Shown: piece by piece, positions 34,280 through 46,281 of the stretch
How the letters are laid out: each line of letters begins with the position of its first letter
How positions within the stretch are numbered: position 1 is the first letter of the stretch
Notes under the pieces: generated by a model
What the model was told of the DNA's origin: nothing
Databases searched by the model: none
What the model saw: only the letters and a program-made list of their open reading frames with translations
DNA from: Alisma plantago-aquatica
Taxonomy: Eukaryota > Streptophyta > Magnoliopsida > Alismatales > Alismataceae
Assembly (NCBI GenBank): GCA_963693085.1
Contig: OY856409.1
Span: forward strand, 1,535,309,072 to 1,535,373,071
Direction: 5' to 3'
DNA: 64,000 nucleotides
Translations under genes and position numbers: made by a program

Positions 34280-34760
34280 CACATAAATGTATTGATTGAC
34301 GGGGCGTTTCCATTGGCTGGAAACCAGGATCCCAGCAGCTTCTGGTATAGCCTACTTGAGCAAATGGAAGGTGGTGGCAGCGTCGTCAAGCCCACCTCCA
34401 GAACTGGATAGGAGTTAATATTAAATAATACTGCCCTGCCGGTCCGCATATGATAGAGGAGGCAGCTGCTGATGCATGAACGGATCGCCACCACCGGGCC
34501 CAGACAGTTTGTATAACGTCGGCTGCAGCAGGGGCCCTGGACCACGAGGGAAAGGAGCGGCGGGCTGTCGGGTACTCGGCTCATTGCCCACACCGGTTCT
34601 GGGGCGCGGTGGGTCCCCGGCAAGGCAATATATGGTGGTGGCTCCTCCGGCTGGATCTCCTCGGAAGTTCTCCGGTCGTCTCGATAACTTAGCTTGCTCG
34701 CACCCCGGAGTTGCCTCGCCTTTACCGCCGATAGGCGCCATTCCCGGTGAGAAAAGCTAA
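34280..34760. other. G/C-rich block upstream of the host gene
   Basis: A compact G/C-rich island stands out from its surroundings. Frames are open on both strands: 34476-34760 plus (Gly/Pro-rich) and 34421-34741 minus, the latter Pro/Gly-rich and ending YKLSGPGGGDPFMHQQLPPL. I recognise no domain in either. It may be a remnant exon of a lost neighbour gene or an upstream regulatory island of the gene at 36523. It is not called as a gene. Confidence 0.35.
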
Positions 34761-34899
34761 ACTGCGGATTTGAAAACGGCTAATCATCGCTCACAAGGGA
34801 TCAATTTGACTAATCTGACTCCCACTTTTGCAACAACCACAAGACCATCATGACATACAGCTCAGATACACGACAGGGGCAGTTTTGTCATTCAATTGT

Positions 34900-35500
34900 G
34901 GTTGGTTCAATTTTGAAGTTTCCATTAGCTTTCTGAACCGCCGATTTGTTTTCGGGTAGTTGGTGATTGCACACGGCGCACCTACTGCCGAAACTGGTTG
35001 ACCAATTAATCCCGTGCACTATATCACCCGTCTACCCCCACTTGTCGTTCACATCTACTGGTTAATGGAGGTTTTTTGTTCCAATGTAACCTTCCCCTAC
35101 CCTTCCTGATAAAACGACTTTGGTTCCATCCATTAGAGATTACAAGCCGACGATTTCGGATTTTCCGGCCCCTACCACACCCCACCGGAGCTACTTGCGG
35201 AAAAGGGATCTTCTTGTCTTTGTTCAAGAGTTCAGACCAATCCCCTACCCAACCTGATCTCATCTACAAGGAACCCAACACTTCTCCCCAGTCAGGTCAG
35301 ACAAAGATAGAAGCTCGCCTTCTCCATCTTTCAACGCATCTCTCTGTTCTTGCTCGTTGAGTCTCCGCTGTGTAAAGGTGGCTTCTTGTCTGGTCCCTGA
35401 CCGCTCTCCGTCCCTCATCTAATCTAAGGAATCAAAGCGGCAGTACACGAAATTTTTCTGCAGCCACAGCCATCCAAATCAAGAAGCCGGCTTTCTCTAT
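34900..35500 (+). promoter_or_regulatory. Putative promoter and first exon region of the host gene
   Basis: The sequence turns pyrimidine-rich with TCT repeats (CTTCTCCATCTTTCAACGC at 35318 and CGCTCTCCGTCCCTCATC at 35401), typical of plant leaders. No clear TATA box is seen at a fixed distance, so the transcription start is not determined. A frame at 35076-35360 could be an upstream ORF but has no support. Confidence 0.35.
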
Positions 35501-35603
35501 TCTTCTGTAGAGCTCTGTTCTCGGTCGACAGGAAAGGCTGTTGTTGGCTACTGCTGATGATCGGATCATAGAAACTCGTCAACGTTGGGCGATCAAGTAC
35601 TGG

Positions 35604-36517
35604 GTAAGTGATCTAATACTGAAAAGATTTTCATTTTGTTGTGCAGCAATGAAACCGTGCCATAATCCCCAGCCAATCAATCCCCTCCTTTTTTTTCTCT
35701 GTATCTTCTGCTATCCTTCGAAAAGAGGATAGACCTGAACAACACCCCTGCTGCTCCTGGTTATCAAATCCCCAACCTTTTACCTTCTTCCGAATTCGTG
35801 CGTAGATGATCGACCTTACTGCTGTTAAATTTGTTCGCGCCTGAGGTGGTCTCCATTTTTTGGATTTATAATCCCAGGAACAATCAATGTTTAGAAACGT
35901 TCGGTTTGAGAGAAAGGTGATATCTTTATTAGCAACTTTGATATCAATGGGCATCCTTTGTTTCTCTGCCAGTTTATCCACATTAAATTAACTACATTAA
36001 ATTAACTGATAAACCGCGGCTTCTCCGAAACAGCACCAGCAGTCTGATTTGGAATATTCTTAATATTATTGTTGACTGTGAGTCTGTGAGGACAGTATAA
36101 GATTGGCAGGTCTGTGTGTATGTGCGTGTGAACCTGTGGAACGCTTTTCTCTCTCCTACTTCACTCTTTTCGTTGTTTTGTTTCTTCCCCGCCGCAGTGA
36201 CTTGAGACTTGCCTTTTATTTTCTTTTCAAAAAAAGAAAAAATTCATCTTGCTTAATTACTGGAGAGCAATATATGAATTCGTCCACTGACAAAACTATT
36301 GATGCGCGCAATTTACTACACATCGTCAGCCGTCCTTGGAAGTTTTTTTTTTATATTCATTTCTTTACTCGACAGACATCTGTATCGAGAGAGCTAATTG
36401 AATTAGCTCTACCAACACCAGAACAATTTCATTAATCAGTTCAACCCGGTCTTAAATTCTAACTACATGCATGTCAACAGATACCTAAACTCTCTTGAAC
36501 TTTCGTAACCACTGCAG
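35604..36517 (+). other. Leader (5' UTR) intron of the host gene
   Basis: The donor TACTGG/GTAAGTG at 35604 fits the plant consensus, and the acceptor CACTGCAG/AATCA ends at 36517, five bases before the ATG at 36523. The intron body (914 bp) is T-rich with no coding function. An alternative acceptor is GTCAACAG at about 36480. Leader introns of this size commonly support expression in plants. The call rests on splice-site form only. Confidence 0.6.
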
Positions 36518-36522
36518 AATCA

Positions 36523-37785
36523 ATGGGCTGCTTCCCGTCCAAGCACGCCATGCGGTCGAGGTCCCTCCGGCATGACTTCAGCTTCAGCCTGCAGAGGAGG
36601 ACCGTCGGCGTACCAGTGTTGGAAGACCTGTTCACATCCAAGGCAAGTACTGTCGGTGGTGGTACTGGTAGTGGCAGTGGGGACGATTTCCTGGCGCTGC
36701 TCTGTACTGCGAACACAGTCGCCATGAAGCTCAAAGAACGGGAAGAGAAGCTGCGGTTGATGTCAGAGGCTGAACAAGGCACGCGTTTAATCTCCGACGA
36801 TCGAGGAGCAGACGAGCCAGTAATAAAAGTTGCAAGTGGTCCCCAGCGAGATGAGGAGGAACGAGACGAGGAAGAGGTTGTGGTGTTCCACGAGGCCATC
36901 AATGCGTGGGAGCTTTTGGCAGGTTTAGAAGACACGGACGAGGCAGCCGACGCTAGTAAGAAGCAGCAGCAGGCACATGCGGATGATAACGATCTCATGA
37001 AACGCGCAGGCGGGAACAGTTTTGTCTCTATAGCTGACTCCGCAAAGGAACTAGACGACCACGACCGTGGGGAGAATGGACGATTGTGTGCGGAAAAGAA
37101 TCGTTTGACGTCGCCAGTGCCGCTGGAAGAAGATGTCCCGGTCGACAAGCTAGTGATTTCCTCGTCCGAGAGCCTCGGTACTTCATCAGTGCTGACACAA
37201 CCTGGGAGCTGTGGCGATGACGATGACTCCGTCGTTAAAAATGTGGACCTCGGACGGAAACCTTTATCAGAAATCCCAATGAAACGTATCAAAAAGATCA
37301 CGGAAGTGAAACCTGTAACTGCAGGAAATATGTGTTCCACGGCAAATCTGGATTCATTCGGCTTCTCATTGTCGTTCCGGTTCAAGGGTTCAATCAAATT
37401 CGAGGAGGATGATGACTCGAAACAGCTGGCACTAGGCGACACGGAGACGACCAACCACCAGAAGGGCGCTCGAAGGAAAGCTATATCAAGGGACCTCAAG
37501 CCGATCGAGGTACCAACATTCGAGTTCAAAGACATCCAGCAATGGCTTCAGGGAGACGAACAGGGGCTTTATGACTCCGACCCCTACGAAACGCCCAAGT
37601 TCGGAAAGTACATCAGGTCCATCGCGAAGATTAGAAAAGAAGGCGACGAGGAGTTGGACCAGGAGCTCATCGCCAGTCTTCAGGAAACCATCGACGGGAT
37701 GACAGCGGAGGAGGAACACATACTCAAGCAGTTCGTTGAGGAGTTCTTGCAGAATCACGGAGAGGGTTGCGGAGGGAGTTTGTAA
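36523..37785 (+). CDS. Acidic MGC-motif protein with WELLAGLE motif, 420 aa
   Basis: This single uninterrupted coding exon is the only convincing host gene. It starts MGCFPSKHAMRSRSLRHDFS: Gly2 fits N-myristoylation and Cys3 palmitoylation, with basic residues after, so it is probably anchored at the plasma membrane. VPVLEDLFTSK follows, then a helical charged part (KLKEREEKLRLM), then an acidic tract (about residues 107-125, DEEERDEEEVVVF) leading into INAWELLAGLEDTDE (about 126-140). That EINAWELM-GLE motif with an MGC start is characteristic of the N-terminal half of plant proteins ending in a glutaredoxin domain, but no C-x-x-C/S glutaredoxin fold is present. The C-terminus (residues 330-420) is conserved-looking: VPTFEFKDIQQWLQGDEQ, YETPKFGKYIRSIAKIRK and an acidic helical end. 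Codon use is G/C-richer than the flanks. Function unknown. Confidence 0.85.
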   Translation: MGCFPSKHAMRSRSLRHDFSFSLQRRTVGVPVLEDLFTSKASTVGGGTGSGSGDDFLALLCTANTVAMKLKEREEKLRLMSEAEQGTRLISDDRGADEPVIKVASGPQRDEEERDEEEVVVFHEAINAWELLAGLEDTDEAADASKKQQQAHADDNDLMKRAGGNSFVSIADSAKELDDHDRGENGRLCAEKNRLTSPVPLEEDVPVDKLVISSSESLGTSSVLTQPGSCGDDDDSVVKNVDLGRKPLSEIPMKRIKKITEVKPVTAGNMCSTANLDSFGFSLSFRFKGSIKFEEDDDSKQLALGDTETTNHQKGARRKAISRDLKPIEVPTFEFKDIQQWLQGDEQGLYDSDPYETPKFGKYIRSIAKIRKEGDEELDQELIASLQETIDGMTAEEEHILKQFVEEFLQNHGEGCGGSL

Positions 37786-38200
37786 TCATAAACAAGAGAA
37801 ATCACCTGGGATTTGTTCATTTGAAAGAACTGGATGATAGATACTCTGGTCGTCAGGGGTTCAAATACTCTGCCCCGTGAGTAGACGTCTCCTTACATCT
37901 CAGCCATACATAGACCCCCATTAACTTTTCTTAGGGGGTATTTTGGGTGAATGAATGGTTGGGATCAACGGGAACACTGTACCTGGGTAGAGAGTAATTG
38001 AAGCCGGTTGTCAGATGGCTAATAAAGCTGGGTGTACAAGAGATGTCATCCCAATTTAGCTATGGCTGGAGGAAAGAGAATTCTTTGGGACAACTTCGTA
38101 ATGTATATAGTTTTTTGAGTTCTTTTGCCGAAACCCTCCTCACTTTGTATAAAAATCTGAAAAACTTCTTCTATTTTGACCAATCTCAAAAAACATATTG
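37786..38200 (+). terminator. 3' UTR of the host gene with poly(A) signal candidate
   Basis: AATAAA at 38021-38026 is about 240 bp after the stop codon, followed by T-rich sequence. There is no competing gene. Plant poly(A) signals are loose, so the exact end is not determined. Confidence 0.4.
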
Positions 38201-39429
38201 ATTATTATATTTTAATATTGAATTCATTTGCAATCGCATGCAAATGCAGAGACGTGACTGTATAAAGAGCATATAATCGTAGACGCACCAGAATTGTTAT
38301 ACATTCGGTGAGCAGAGTTTAAGCATACAAAAAACACATATAGAAAGATAGTTCAGATGATAACTATGGAGAGACACCCCGACAATAGGCATATATAGCT
38401 AGATGATGGACTTTAAACTTCTTTGGTCTAGTATAGAATCTCCTCAAGAGTGTTGATTCTCTATGGAACAACAACTTCTCCAGAGCGAGAAGGATGATTC
38501 TTATTTCCGTTAGTGAGGACCCCTATACCCGGTTCATTTGCAAAGTAAAAGTATGTGATATGCATCATAGTCTTCGATAAGTCTCGGGATATCATGTTTA
38601 TCATATTGAATTTTCTATAGTTTCTTTCAGCCAATATAGTGATCGATGAGCCCATGAGTGTTTTACGCTGATAATTTTTAGGACATATCGGCTTGGCTTT
38701 TGAGAGCATATGTTGTATGCCTGTTGTTCCTACATAAGGATCAAAGTTGATGTAGAACTTCTTTTGCACATATTAAGGTTTGTGAGGATTTTTTCATACC
38801 ATATAAACTTTGATCAGAAAAGTGACATTCCTTATGTATTTGTATGGGCAAATATATCCGTACATATAGAAGAGGCATGTTGATTACGTCCCTTATACTT
38901 TTCTCTCTTATTTACTTTTTCAATTCAATATTAACTTTATGAGTTTTCTTGTATTATTAATATATAATGTTCTTTAATTATACTGTTAGAGAATTATGAC
39001 TATCGTTTATAATAAACTATATAAGGTGTTGGGTCAGGTCAGGTCGAGTTTATACAAGTCAATTTGGATTATACTTTTTACAACTCTCTAAGTCGAATTT
39101 AGGTACATATTGAACATGTTCAAGAATGGATTGAACATGTCCTGATCAAACTTGACACATTTTGAACATGTACGGAGAGGGTTCACAATAACCCTACCCC
39201 ATGCCATGCTTAATGTTTTGAATAATAAATAATTATCTTATACAAAATGATTTAATGATATTACATGTAATTATCAAAATCATATATATATATAATAAGT
39301 GTAGTACCGGTTTCAAAATTTGCAAACCTAAGATATTGATATATGATATTTTAAGTGAAACATTCAAATATAATTTCGTATTAAAAGTAATCTCAATTTG
39401 CTAGATATAGTATTTGTATATATTTTGTG
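38201..39429. other. A/T-rich region downstream of the host gene
   Basis: A minus-strand frame of 102 codons (38461-38769: MQKKFYINFDPYVGTTGIQH at its start) has moderate composition but no domain I know. It is left as unsupported. A GGTCAGGTCAGGTC stretch at 39035-39050 resembles, inverted, the area around 40935-40965 and may mark the ends of a decayed element. Nothing else is seen. Confidence 0.3.
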
Positions 39430-40273
39430 AGGGGTGGGCATAGTGTGATTACGTTTAATCTACTACCAAACTACAAACCAAATCATACATTTTCGTATGT
39501 AAAAATTTCAAACTAAACCAAACCATGAACTAGTCCAAAACTAGGCCAAACTAAATTTTTCTTTTGTAGTTTGGTCTTAGACTATTAGTTATGAGGTAAT
39601 GTGATAATGAAATAAATTTTCATGATCATTATCAATTCATCTAGCATGATGAACAAACTTTAGATATAAAAAAAAGTTTAGAATATCCAATTAAGAACAT
39701 TTATATAGTAGATATTTTTCAACTAACTTCAAATAGGTATGCATTATACCATAATTTATAATTTTGTCAGTCTTAGTTTCATTTATTTAGCATACTTTGA
39801 CACATCGAGTTACATAAAGTTCTTTAGTATTTTAAAAACTACTTAAGATAAGTATTTTCACAGTGTAACTAGTAATATAGTTGTTATTGGATATAGCCCC
39901 ACAATCACCATATCTTTCTATTATGTTCTTCGTATACTTAAGTGAGATCTCAACATACCACTTTAGTGAACCTGCTTAACCTTTGTACTCGTGTATATTG
40001 GGAATAACATGTAAACCTTAACCTAATGATATTATTCTTCTAATTCCTATTTACAATAAGTATATATAATAATAATATGTAGACATATGTAATGGTTCAT
40101 TTTTTTTATTAAAACTGTAGCCTCAAATTGAACAGAGCCATTTTTTAATTATTTGAATAAATTTGGAACCAAATCAAACTGACTATTAACCTAAAACCAA
40201 ACCAAACCAAACTCATCATTTTGATTCAATTTGGTTGGATTTCGTGGTCTGATTTGGTTTAGTGCCCACCACT
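39430..40273. mobile_element. Small hAT-like non-autonomous element
   Basis: The left end GGGGTGGGCATAGTG and the right end (reverse complement) AGTGGTGGGCACTAAACC form imperfect terminal inverted repeats, followed inside both ends by AAACCAAAC-type words, the usual look of hAT-derived MITEs. Length is about 844 bp and there is no transposase. No clear 8-bp target duplication is found, so the element is old or the ends are slightly off. Confidence 0.45.
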
Positions 40274-40319
40274 AATGCAAATGCAGATTGAGTGTTCAAA
40301 TTTTAGACCGGCTCTTAAT

Positions 40320-40560
40320 ATTGATTCAAATCGAATGTGTGTAAGACTGGTTTGTGACAACTCTAATCGGTTTAAACCCATACCCATTATCAAATATCCT
40401 ACCGAGAAGTACAATAGGAGTAGTTACGAGTTTGATGATTTTGAGCCAACAAGAATGTTTGTCGAACTTTGGTTATGTGACAATCCTAGTCGTCTTAAAC
40501 CCATATTGTTCATCAAATACCCCACTAAGAAGCACTATAAGTTTGTAAGCTTCAAAATGT
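40320..40560 (+). repeat. Tandem duplication, about 115-bp unit
   Basis: GTGACAACTCTAATCGGTTT with AAACCCATACCCATTATCAA (from 40354) recurs as GTGACAATCCTAGTCGTCTT with AAACCCATATTGTTCATCAA (from 40477). The two units remain in the same reading phase but encode nothing I recognise. Confidence 0.65.
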
Positions 40561-41249
40561 ATAATATCATAAATTAAAAAGATAACTATCAACAAAGAAG
40601 TATGTTGCAATATATTGCCTATATCTTAGTAATACATTATAGTAAGTGTATTAATATATTGATCAATATAACAAATTTGGCCCCAATATGTTTAATCCAG
40701 CTGACCCATATGAGTTATTAAATTTTTTATAGACCCAAATGGAAGACAACTTGACCATATGTTACTATTAATTTTAGAAATAAAAAAATGAAAAATATGC
40801 AAATTCAAACAACTAGAATTAGACACAACCCGTCCTGAACATGTTCAAGCCAAATTAAACCCGACTGGGACATGTTTACACATACCTATACAATGATCCA
40901 AACAAGGGTTTGAGAAAGGAAAAACATTATAGGCCTAACCCACACCCGACCAAACCTGACCTAAGAATTGTAAAATAATTATAAATATCATTAATCCTTT
41001 AACAATATTATATTTATATAATATCATAGTTAAGAAATATAAAAAGATATAAAAATAGAATTGAAGTAATGAATTAAAAAAGGAACTTGATGTCGGGAGA
41101 ACGGAAGATGACGGAAAGGGTGGCGTAGGGGGTTATTTGGAATTTGTTAAAGAGATGAGGGTGTTTGAGTTTTATTGAAAGGGAGGGATTTTTAGGAATT
41201 TCAAGAAAAGCAAGTGGTTTTGGAAAACACTCTAGTTTTTCTTTGCTCG
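40561..41249. other. A/T-rich sequence, no gene
   Basis: Low-complexity A/T-rich sequence. I see nothing supportable. Confidence 0.3.
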
Positions 41250-43440
41250 AATGGCCTTCTGTATTGATCACCATCTTAGTAGTTGGTCATTGTATGGGGA
41301 GTCTCAGATCACACTTGATATGGGTGAGGGTGAGCTAAGGACAACTCCCGAAAAGCACTTTTCTAGATAGTCCCTCTCAAAGGAAAGTCATCATGGCACA
41401 CACTAACAATTACATGCAATAAACTTTGCTGCCTATTGTAAGGTTGTTGCGATGTGGCTAAGCATCGACCGCGATGTTGCTTTTTTTACGTCACTTTTTT
41501 AAGATTTTAGTTGGTGTTCTGGTCATTTTTGGGTGCCACTGTCTCCTCACTCCAACTACCACGGCTTTAGATCCACAATAGTAAATCCCTGTTGGAGGTA
41601 GAGGAGTAGAAGTTGGTTGAACAAAAGATTCATCTATGTAGTGTGTGATGGATCGACTTGTCAAACTATGTCATTTCCATGTGGTACCTGCATATCGACA
41701 TATTTAATATGAGTATGGATGGGGTTTTAGCACTCATTTAATTTTGGATCACACCCGACTCAATATATTTATCAGGCGGGTCTCATGGGCTGACTCGTGG
41801 GCACTCACAATGACCTATTTAAATAGAACATATATTATCACTAAAATAATTCTTATACTTAAGTTAATATGAGAGGATGGATATATGTTAGATATGCATT
41901 TGAATCTCTTGTTTTATTACTCATCGAGCAAGCCATCTTTAAGATGTTTAAGTTTACATGTACATATACCTTTGGATAAAGTTATTATCGATCGTGTTGA
42001 TAAAACTTGTGTATTTGTAGTAATTAAAGTGATATTTTCTATTTGTAATAATATTAAATATCTATGATGTTGTTATTTAAGATATTTTTATTATACAATG
42101 ATAGCAATTTTGTGTTATTTTATAGCATGTCTACTGTAAATAAAAACAACTAAGTGTAATTTCTATGTTAGTTTGTACTTGCATCAATTTATCTGAAAAA
42201 GAAATAATTTGACATTATCATTTGTCTTCAATATCAAATTACATTAATACTTGTTTTCTATCATTTGACGTCAAATTTCAACTACCAAATGTTGCTTGGT
42301 TATGTTACACGTAAAAATGATATAAATAATCTATATAAAAGATGTAGAAATATATTTTATTAATGTACAAACTTTGTAATTTATTATAAACTACATGGGT
42401 ACCTGTAGGTCGACATGTGACCCATTGGGATGAATTTAGGTACACTTTTGTATCACCCATTTAGAATATGGTCTTTTATTACTTGTACCCACAACACCTG
42501 CACTTGCAATGACCCCAAAAAATCACAACCCAACCCACCCATTTGGCATGTCTAAAGATGGTCAACTGATGTTTTTCTAATGTGTCATTAGATAGTGAGT
42601 TGTGAGAACAAATCTACAAAGATACAACGTGACCATTGCTGACATCATTGACCAAATATATACGATAACACCAACATATCCTATAGATAAATAAGCTATA
42701 AATTATTTTGAAAAATCTTTTGGGAACTCATATTCTTATAAATCAGACATGTTCAATACTTTTAATAAACACCATAGCATGTGACAACATAGTATATTGA
42801 GGATAATAAACACAAAATGACAATGAGTTATATCTAGATCTAGACTATAGACAAACAATTACTAACATAAAGTGTCTTGAAATGTTTTTCATGGTTAGTT
42901 TATGAGGGTCCCGAATTATGATTTTGGTAACTTCAGTGACTTATGGAAGCATGCAAAAAATACTATTCCTATATTTTCCAATAGATTGAGATAACTCAAT
43001 TCCATTCTAACCTACAACATAATCCATGCTATTTTACTTGACCTTTTATGAATAACAAACACAAATTATTGATAATAAATGTTGAAAGATATTGTTGTTT
43101 GATTATACAACATGAATAGATTGAAGATGGATATGATAGGATAAACAATGGACAGTGGTAAAAATCGTGCAAAAAAGGTTAAAAGAGGTGCAAATATATG
43201 ATTGATTGGAAAACATGCCATCACTTAGATACCATCTTAGGTACTTGACAAGAAAGAAAATAAGATAGATTTTTAGAACATTAAATCCAATTCTAAAAAA
43301 AAATCTTCCTTGTAAAAATAGTAAGTGTTCATTTTTAAATATGCAAGGCTCATAAAATATATGTTTGAATTATACAAAATGTAAGCATGTTTGAACTTAT
43401 AGTTATATTACAAATAAATCAAGTGAAAATTTAAAAAGTA
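41250..43440 (+). repeat. Unclassified dispersed repeat, copy 2, with an internal insertion
   Basis: This is the partner of 32120-33230, in direct orientation on the other side of the host gene. Roughly 41640-42590 has no counterpart in copy 1, so about 950 bp were inserted here or deleted there. The extra part has no coding frame beyond 60 codons. It contains two direct GGTACCTG...TCGACAT words (41690 and 42399). Confidence 0.6.
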
Positions 43441-43857
43441 AACAAAACAAAGATATATAGTTTGTGGTATTTTTGGCCCATGTCTTGATTTGTGTGTGTG
43501 TCATCTTTTCATGGGGAAAACTGTCATAATGATGTATATATTAGTGTTTATGATCTATTACATAAATGAATTATCTAAAAGTTAAATAAAAAAGACTTGT
43601 AGTTTATCATATTGTATATATGATATATAAAATATTTGTATTATAAATTGAGATTATTTATTTGTTTTCTAGGTACCATGGCATGAAATCCACACTGCTT
43701 GCATTCATGAGTAATGTTTTAAAGACTCAGTCATGTGGGTCTTAGAGGGCTCTACCTTCTCTCTAGAACTGGGAAGCTAGTGAGAGAAAATGAAGAACAA
43801 CCACCATGACAACTATTACTCCATCTAACACTCTGTTGGTCGATGTCCACCACCATG
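43441..43857. other. Spacer and probable 5' UTR of the LINE
   Basis: A/T-rich to 43680, then a mixed-composition leader before the LINE ORF1 start. The 5' end of the LINE is not defined. Confidence 0.35.
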
Positions 43858-46281
43858 ACAAAGAAGGGGAAGAACCAAGAGGCTCACAATGAGAGACTCA
43901 TAGTGGAGATGGAGTGGAGGTAGGAAGAAGAGAAGAGAAGGGTGGTGTCTAGCCACAATGGTAGATGGGCTTCCGATAAGGGAGGGTTTAGAGGAGGTAG
44001 AAGGTGAGGTGTTGAGGGTGCGACGACGCTGGAAGGATTATTGGCACCATGAAGGAAGCACCCAGGAGGGCATAGGGCTAACAACAGATGGGTGATAGTA
44101 CTCAACCATCATCAATGGGTGCTACCTCAAGTAGTGAAGCATGTTATGCAGGTCAGCACCTCCTACCAAAATCGACAAAAAAGGCAAGGAAGTGGTGATC
44201 AATGGAGGTGCAACCTCCCCATCCGCTAAGACATGGACCATCAAGGACGATTGTAGATCTTGGAGGGACAATTGTGCGGAGGAAGGGGAATTTGACCCTA
44301 GTGATTAGCGCCTCCAAATTTAGAAGGTCCCGTTGGTCAAGAAAGGTGCATATAGGTTGATGGACTTGGTTGAAAGCTCGTACATTAAAGAGATTCAAAC
44401 CAAGTGGCAAAAACCAATGTGTTCCATGTCATTGACGCAACACCACACCTCTTCCCAGTGAAGGTTTGGGTGAAATAGAGTTGGAATCCACAAGGCTCGT
44501 TGGAGATCACCAAGAAGACCAATGACTTCTTCTTTGTATCTTTCTCTAGTGTTGAAGATTGCAAGAATTTTGTCCATGCTAGGCCATGGTACTTTGATGT
44601 CTGGCTAGTTCTTCTTTAATGTTGGAGGCCATCAACTTCGCTTGAAAGGGACATGCTCTCCAAAATTCCCTACTTAGTTTGGTTTCCTACTCTAGGGTTA
44701 GTGAACTAAAGTATGATCCTTAGTGTTGTGGCCAACTACATCGACAACCCAATGAGGATGGATTCACATGAGGCAAATGAGACAAACCCAAATTACACCT
44801 AAGTGCTGATTGAAGTCTCTTCTAAGAGGGATCCGCCACATGAGGTTGATCTATGATTGGAGGATCAAGGTGTTGTTCACTGTCTAGTGGAATACGAGTA
44901 TTATCCTTGATGTTGCACAATCTATGTGGCATTTGTCCACACCACATCATGATGACCAAAGAATCTGGAACACCTTAAAATCAATCACCGATGAAGATCC
45001 AAGTCCCATGGGCGTTCTGCCATGGGTATAAGTGCCCCTGACACCATCGACCACACCGCCAGGAGAACAAGTACCTACCGCAGGAGAAACCATGGTGGGG
45101 GACATCAATGATGGAAAGATCGTTATGATGAACATGGACACAATTGGTGGTGGGATACCAACAACCACAAGTTCAAATACACCAATTGACCCAATGGTGA
45201 ACAAAGGTGTGATTGGTTTTGTAGCTAACATGTTGGTCCTTGAAACTACTATGGGGGAAGTCTATGGAATGTTGACATGTAGCAGTCTAAGAAAAAACTG
45301 TTATTATGACTCTGAGCAATCCAATTGGTTCAAGCATAAAAGGGGCAAACTAAACCAAAGTGTTGTCTAGACAACAATTACGGTTGGGTCCATTCACATT
45401 AATGTCAAAAGGACACAACTATTGAAACTCCCCCAATCGGGCCAATGACAAGGATAAGGAAACCATCTTTCAAAGCCCCCAAAACACTAGAGTCAATGAA
45501 GAGGGAGCTGAGAAGACATTGGAAATGTGGATGAATGTGCAAGATAGATCGACTCACTTCAAGGTGATGCACCTGAGGTGTCGACTGATGGATAAGTCAT
45601 TCATGTTATTACAACAAAGGACAGTATTGATGCATTGAATAAGGAGGGAGGGGAATCATACAACCATTGACCGATCAGATGCAGGGCATGCTTGGGATGT
45701 CAATCCAATGAAAATGGTGAGTCAGTTATTGCACCAAACTTTAAGTGGCCATATGTGGTTGACATCCCTTCTGACTTAATCAATGCGACTTATGAGAAGT
45801 CATTGTCTAACAGACAAGTCCAACCTTTTAGTAACACTCGTAATAACTTAGGGGAGGATAACAGTCTTAGGTACTCAACTATATATAGCCCATGAGTCTA
45901 AGATGAGGAGGGCTCCTACTACTCTCCCCTAAGCCCCACATTAGAGAATCCCCCTTGAGTGGCATCACACATTGTGGAGGAGCCTCATCCCAACTTAGAT
46001 AAGGATGGTGATACACCTTTCCCCTACTTTGCATATCTCTCCTCTCCTGATGGATGCAAGACCATTGTCATCAGGCCAATCTCCATCAAGCGTAGAAGGC
46101 CCATGAGGAGATCAGTAACAAGGCTGCCATGGAGGTGCCCTCCCAGGCTGAAAAGAGGGGGAAGGTGCCCACTGTTACTGAAGGCTGCAAAGGCAAGGTG
46201 CAACATGCAAGAGACAAAGTGGGACAAGAGGACGCCGCATGCAAAAATGAGAGGTGAAAGAAGGTTTGTTATCCTAGAATT
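43858..46281 (+). pseudogene. L1-type LINE ORF1 (DUF4283 and zinc-knuckle type), decayed
   Basis: The likely start is at about 43858 (MTKKGKNQEAHNERL). The DUF4283-like domain of plant L1 ORF1 is at 44455-44910, across frames: VKVWVK, SWNPQGSLEITKKTNDFFFV, SSVEDCKNFVHARPWYFD, then CWRPSTSLERDMLSKIPYLV and YIDNPMRMDSHEANETNPNY, VLIEVSSKRDPPHEVDL. A degenerate CCHC knuckle follows (CTIYVAFVHTTS; second Cys and last Cys lost) at about 44910-44945. The remainder is Thr/Pro-rich. The protein would bind the element RNA. The copia element at 46282 separates it from ORF2. Confidence 0.75.

Noticed and set aside
35631..35981. Minus-strand frame of 116 codons in the leader of the host gene
   Set aside because: It lies within the predicted leader intron and has no conserved features.
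36474..37535. Long minus-strand frame (353 codons) opposite the host gene
   Set aside because: It is Ser-rich and antisense to the well-structured 420-codon frame; it arises from the G/C-rich codon use of the plus-strand gene.
38461..38769. Minus-strand frame of 102 codons downstream of the host gene
   Set aside because: No recognisable domain, no splice or promoter context, and A/T-rich surroundings; it cannot be supported as a gene.
39030..40965. Larger element with GGTCAGGT ends enclosing the small hAT-like element
   Set aside because: The end similarity is short and imperfect, and no target duplication could be found.
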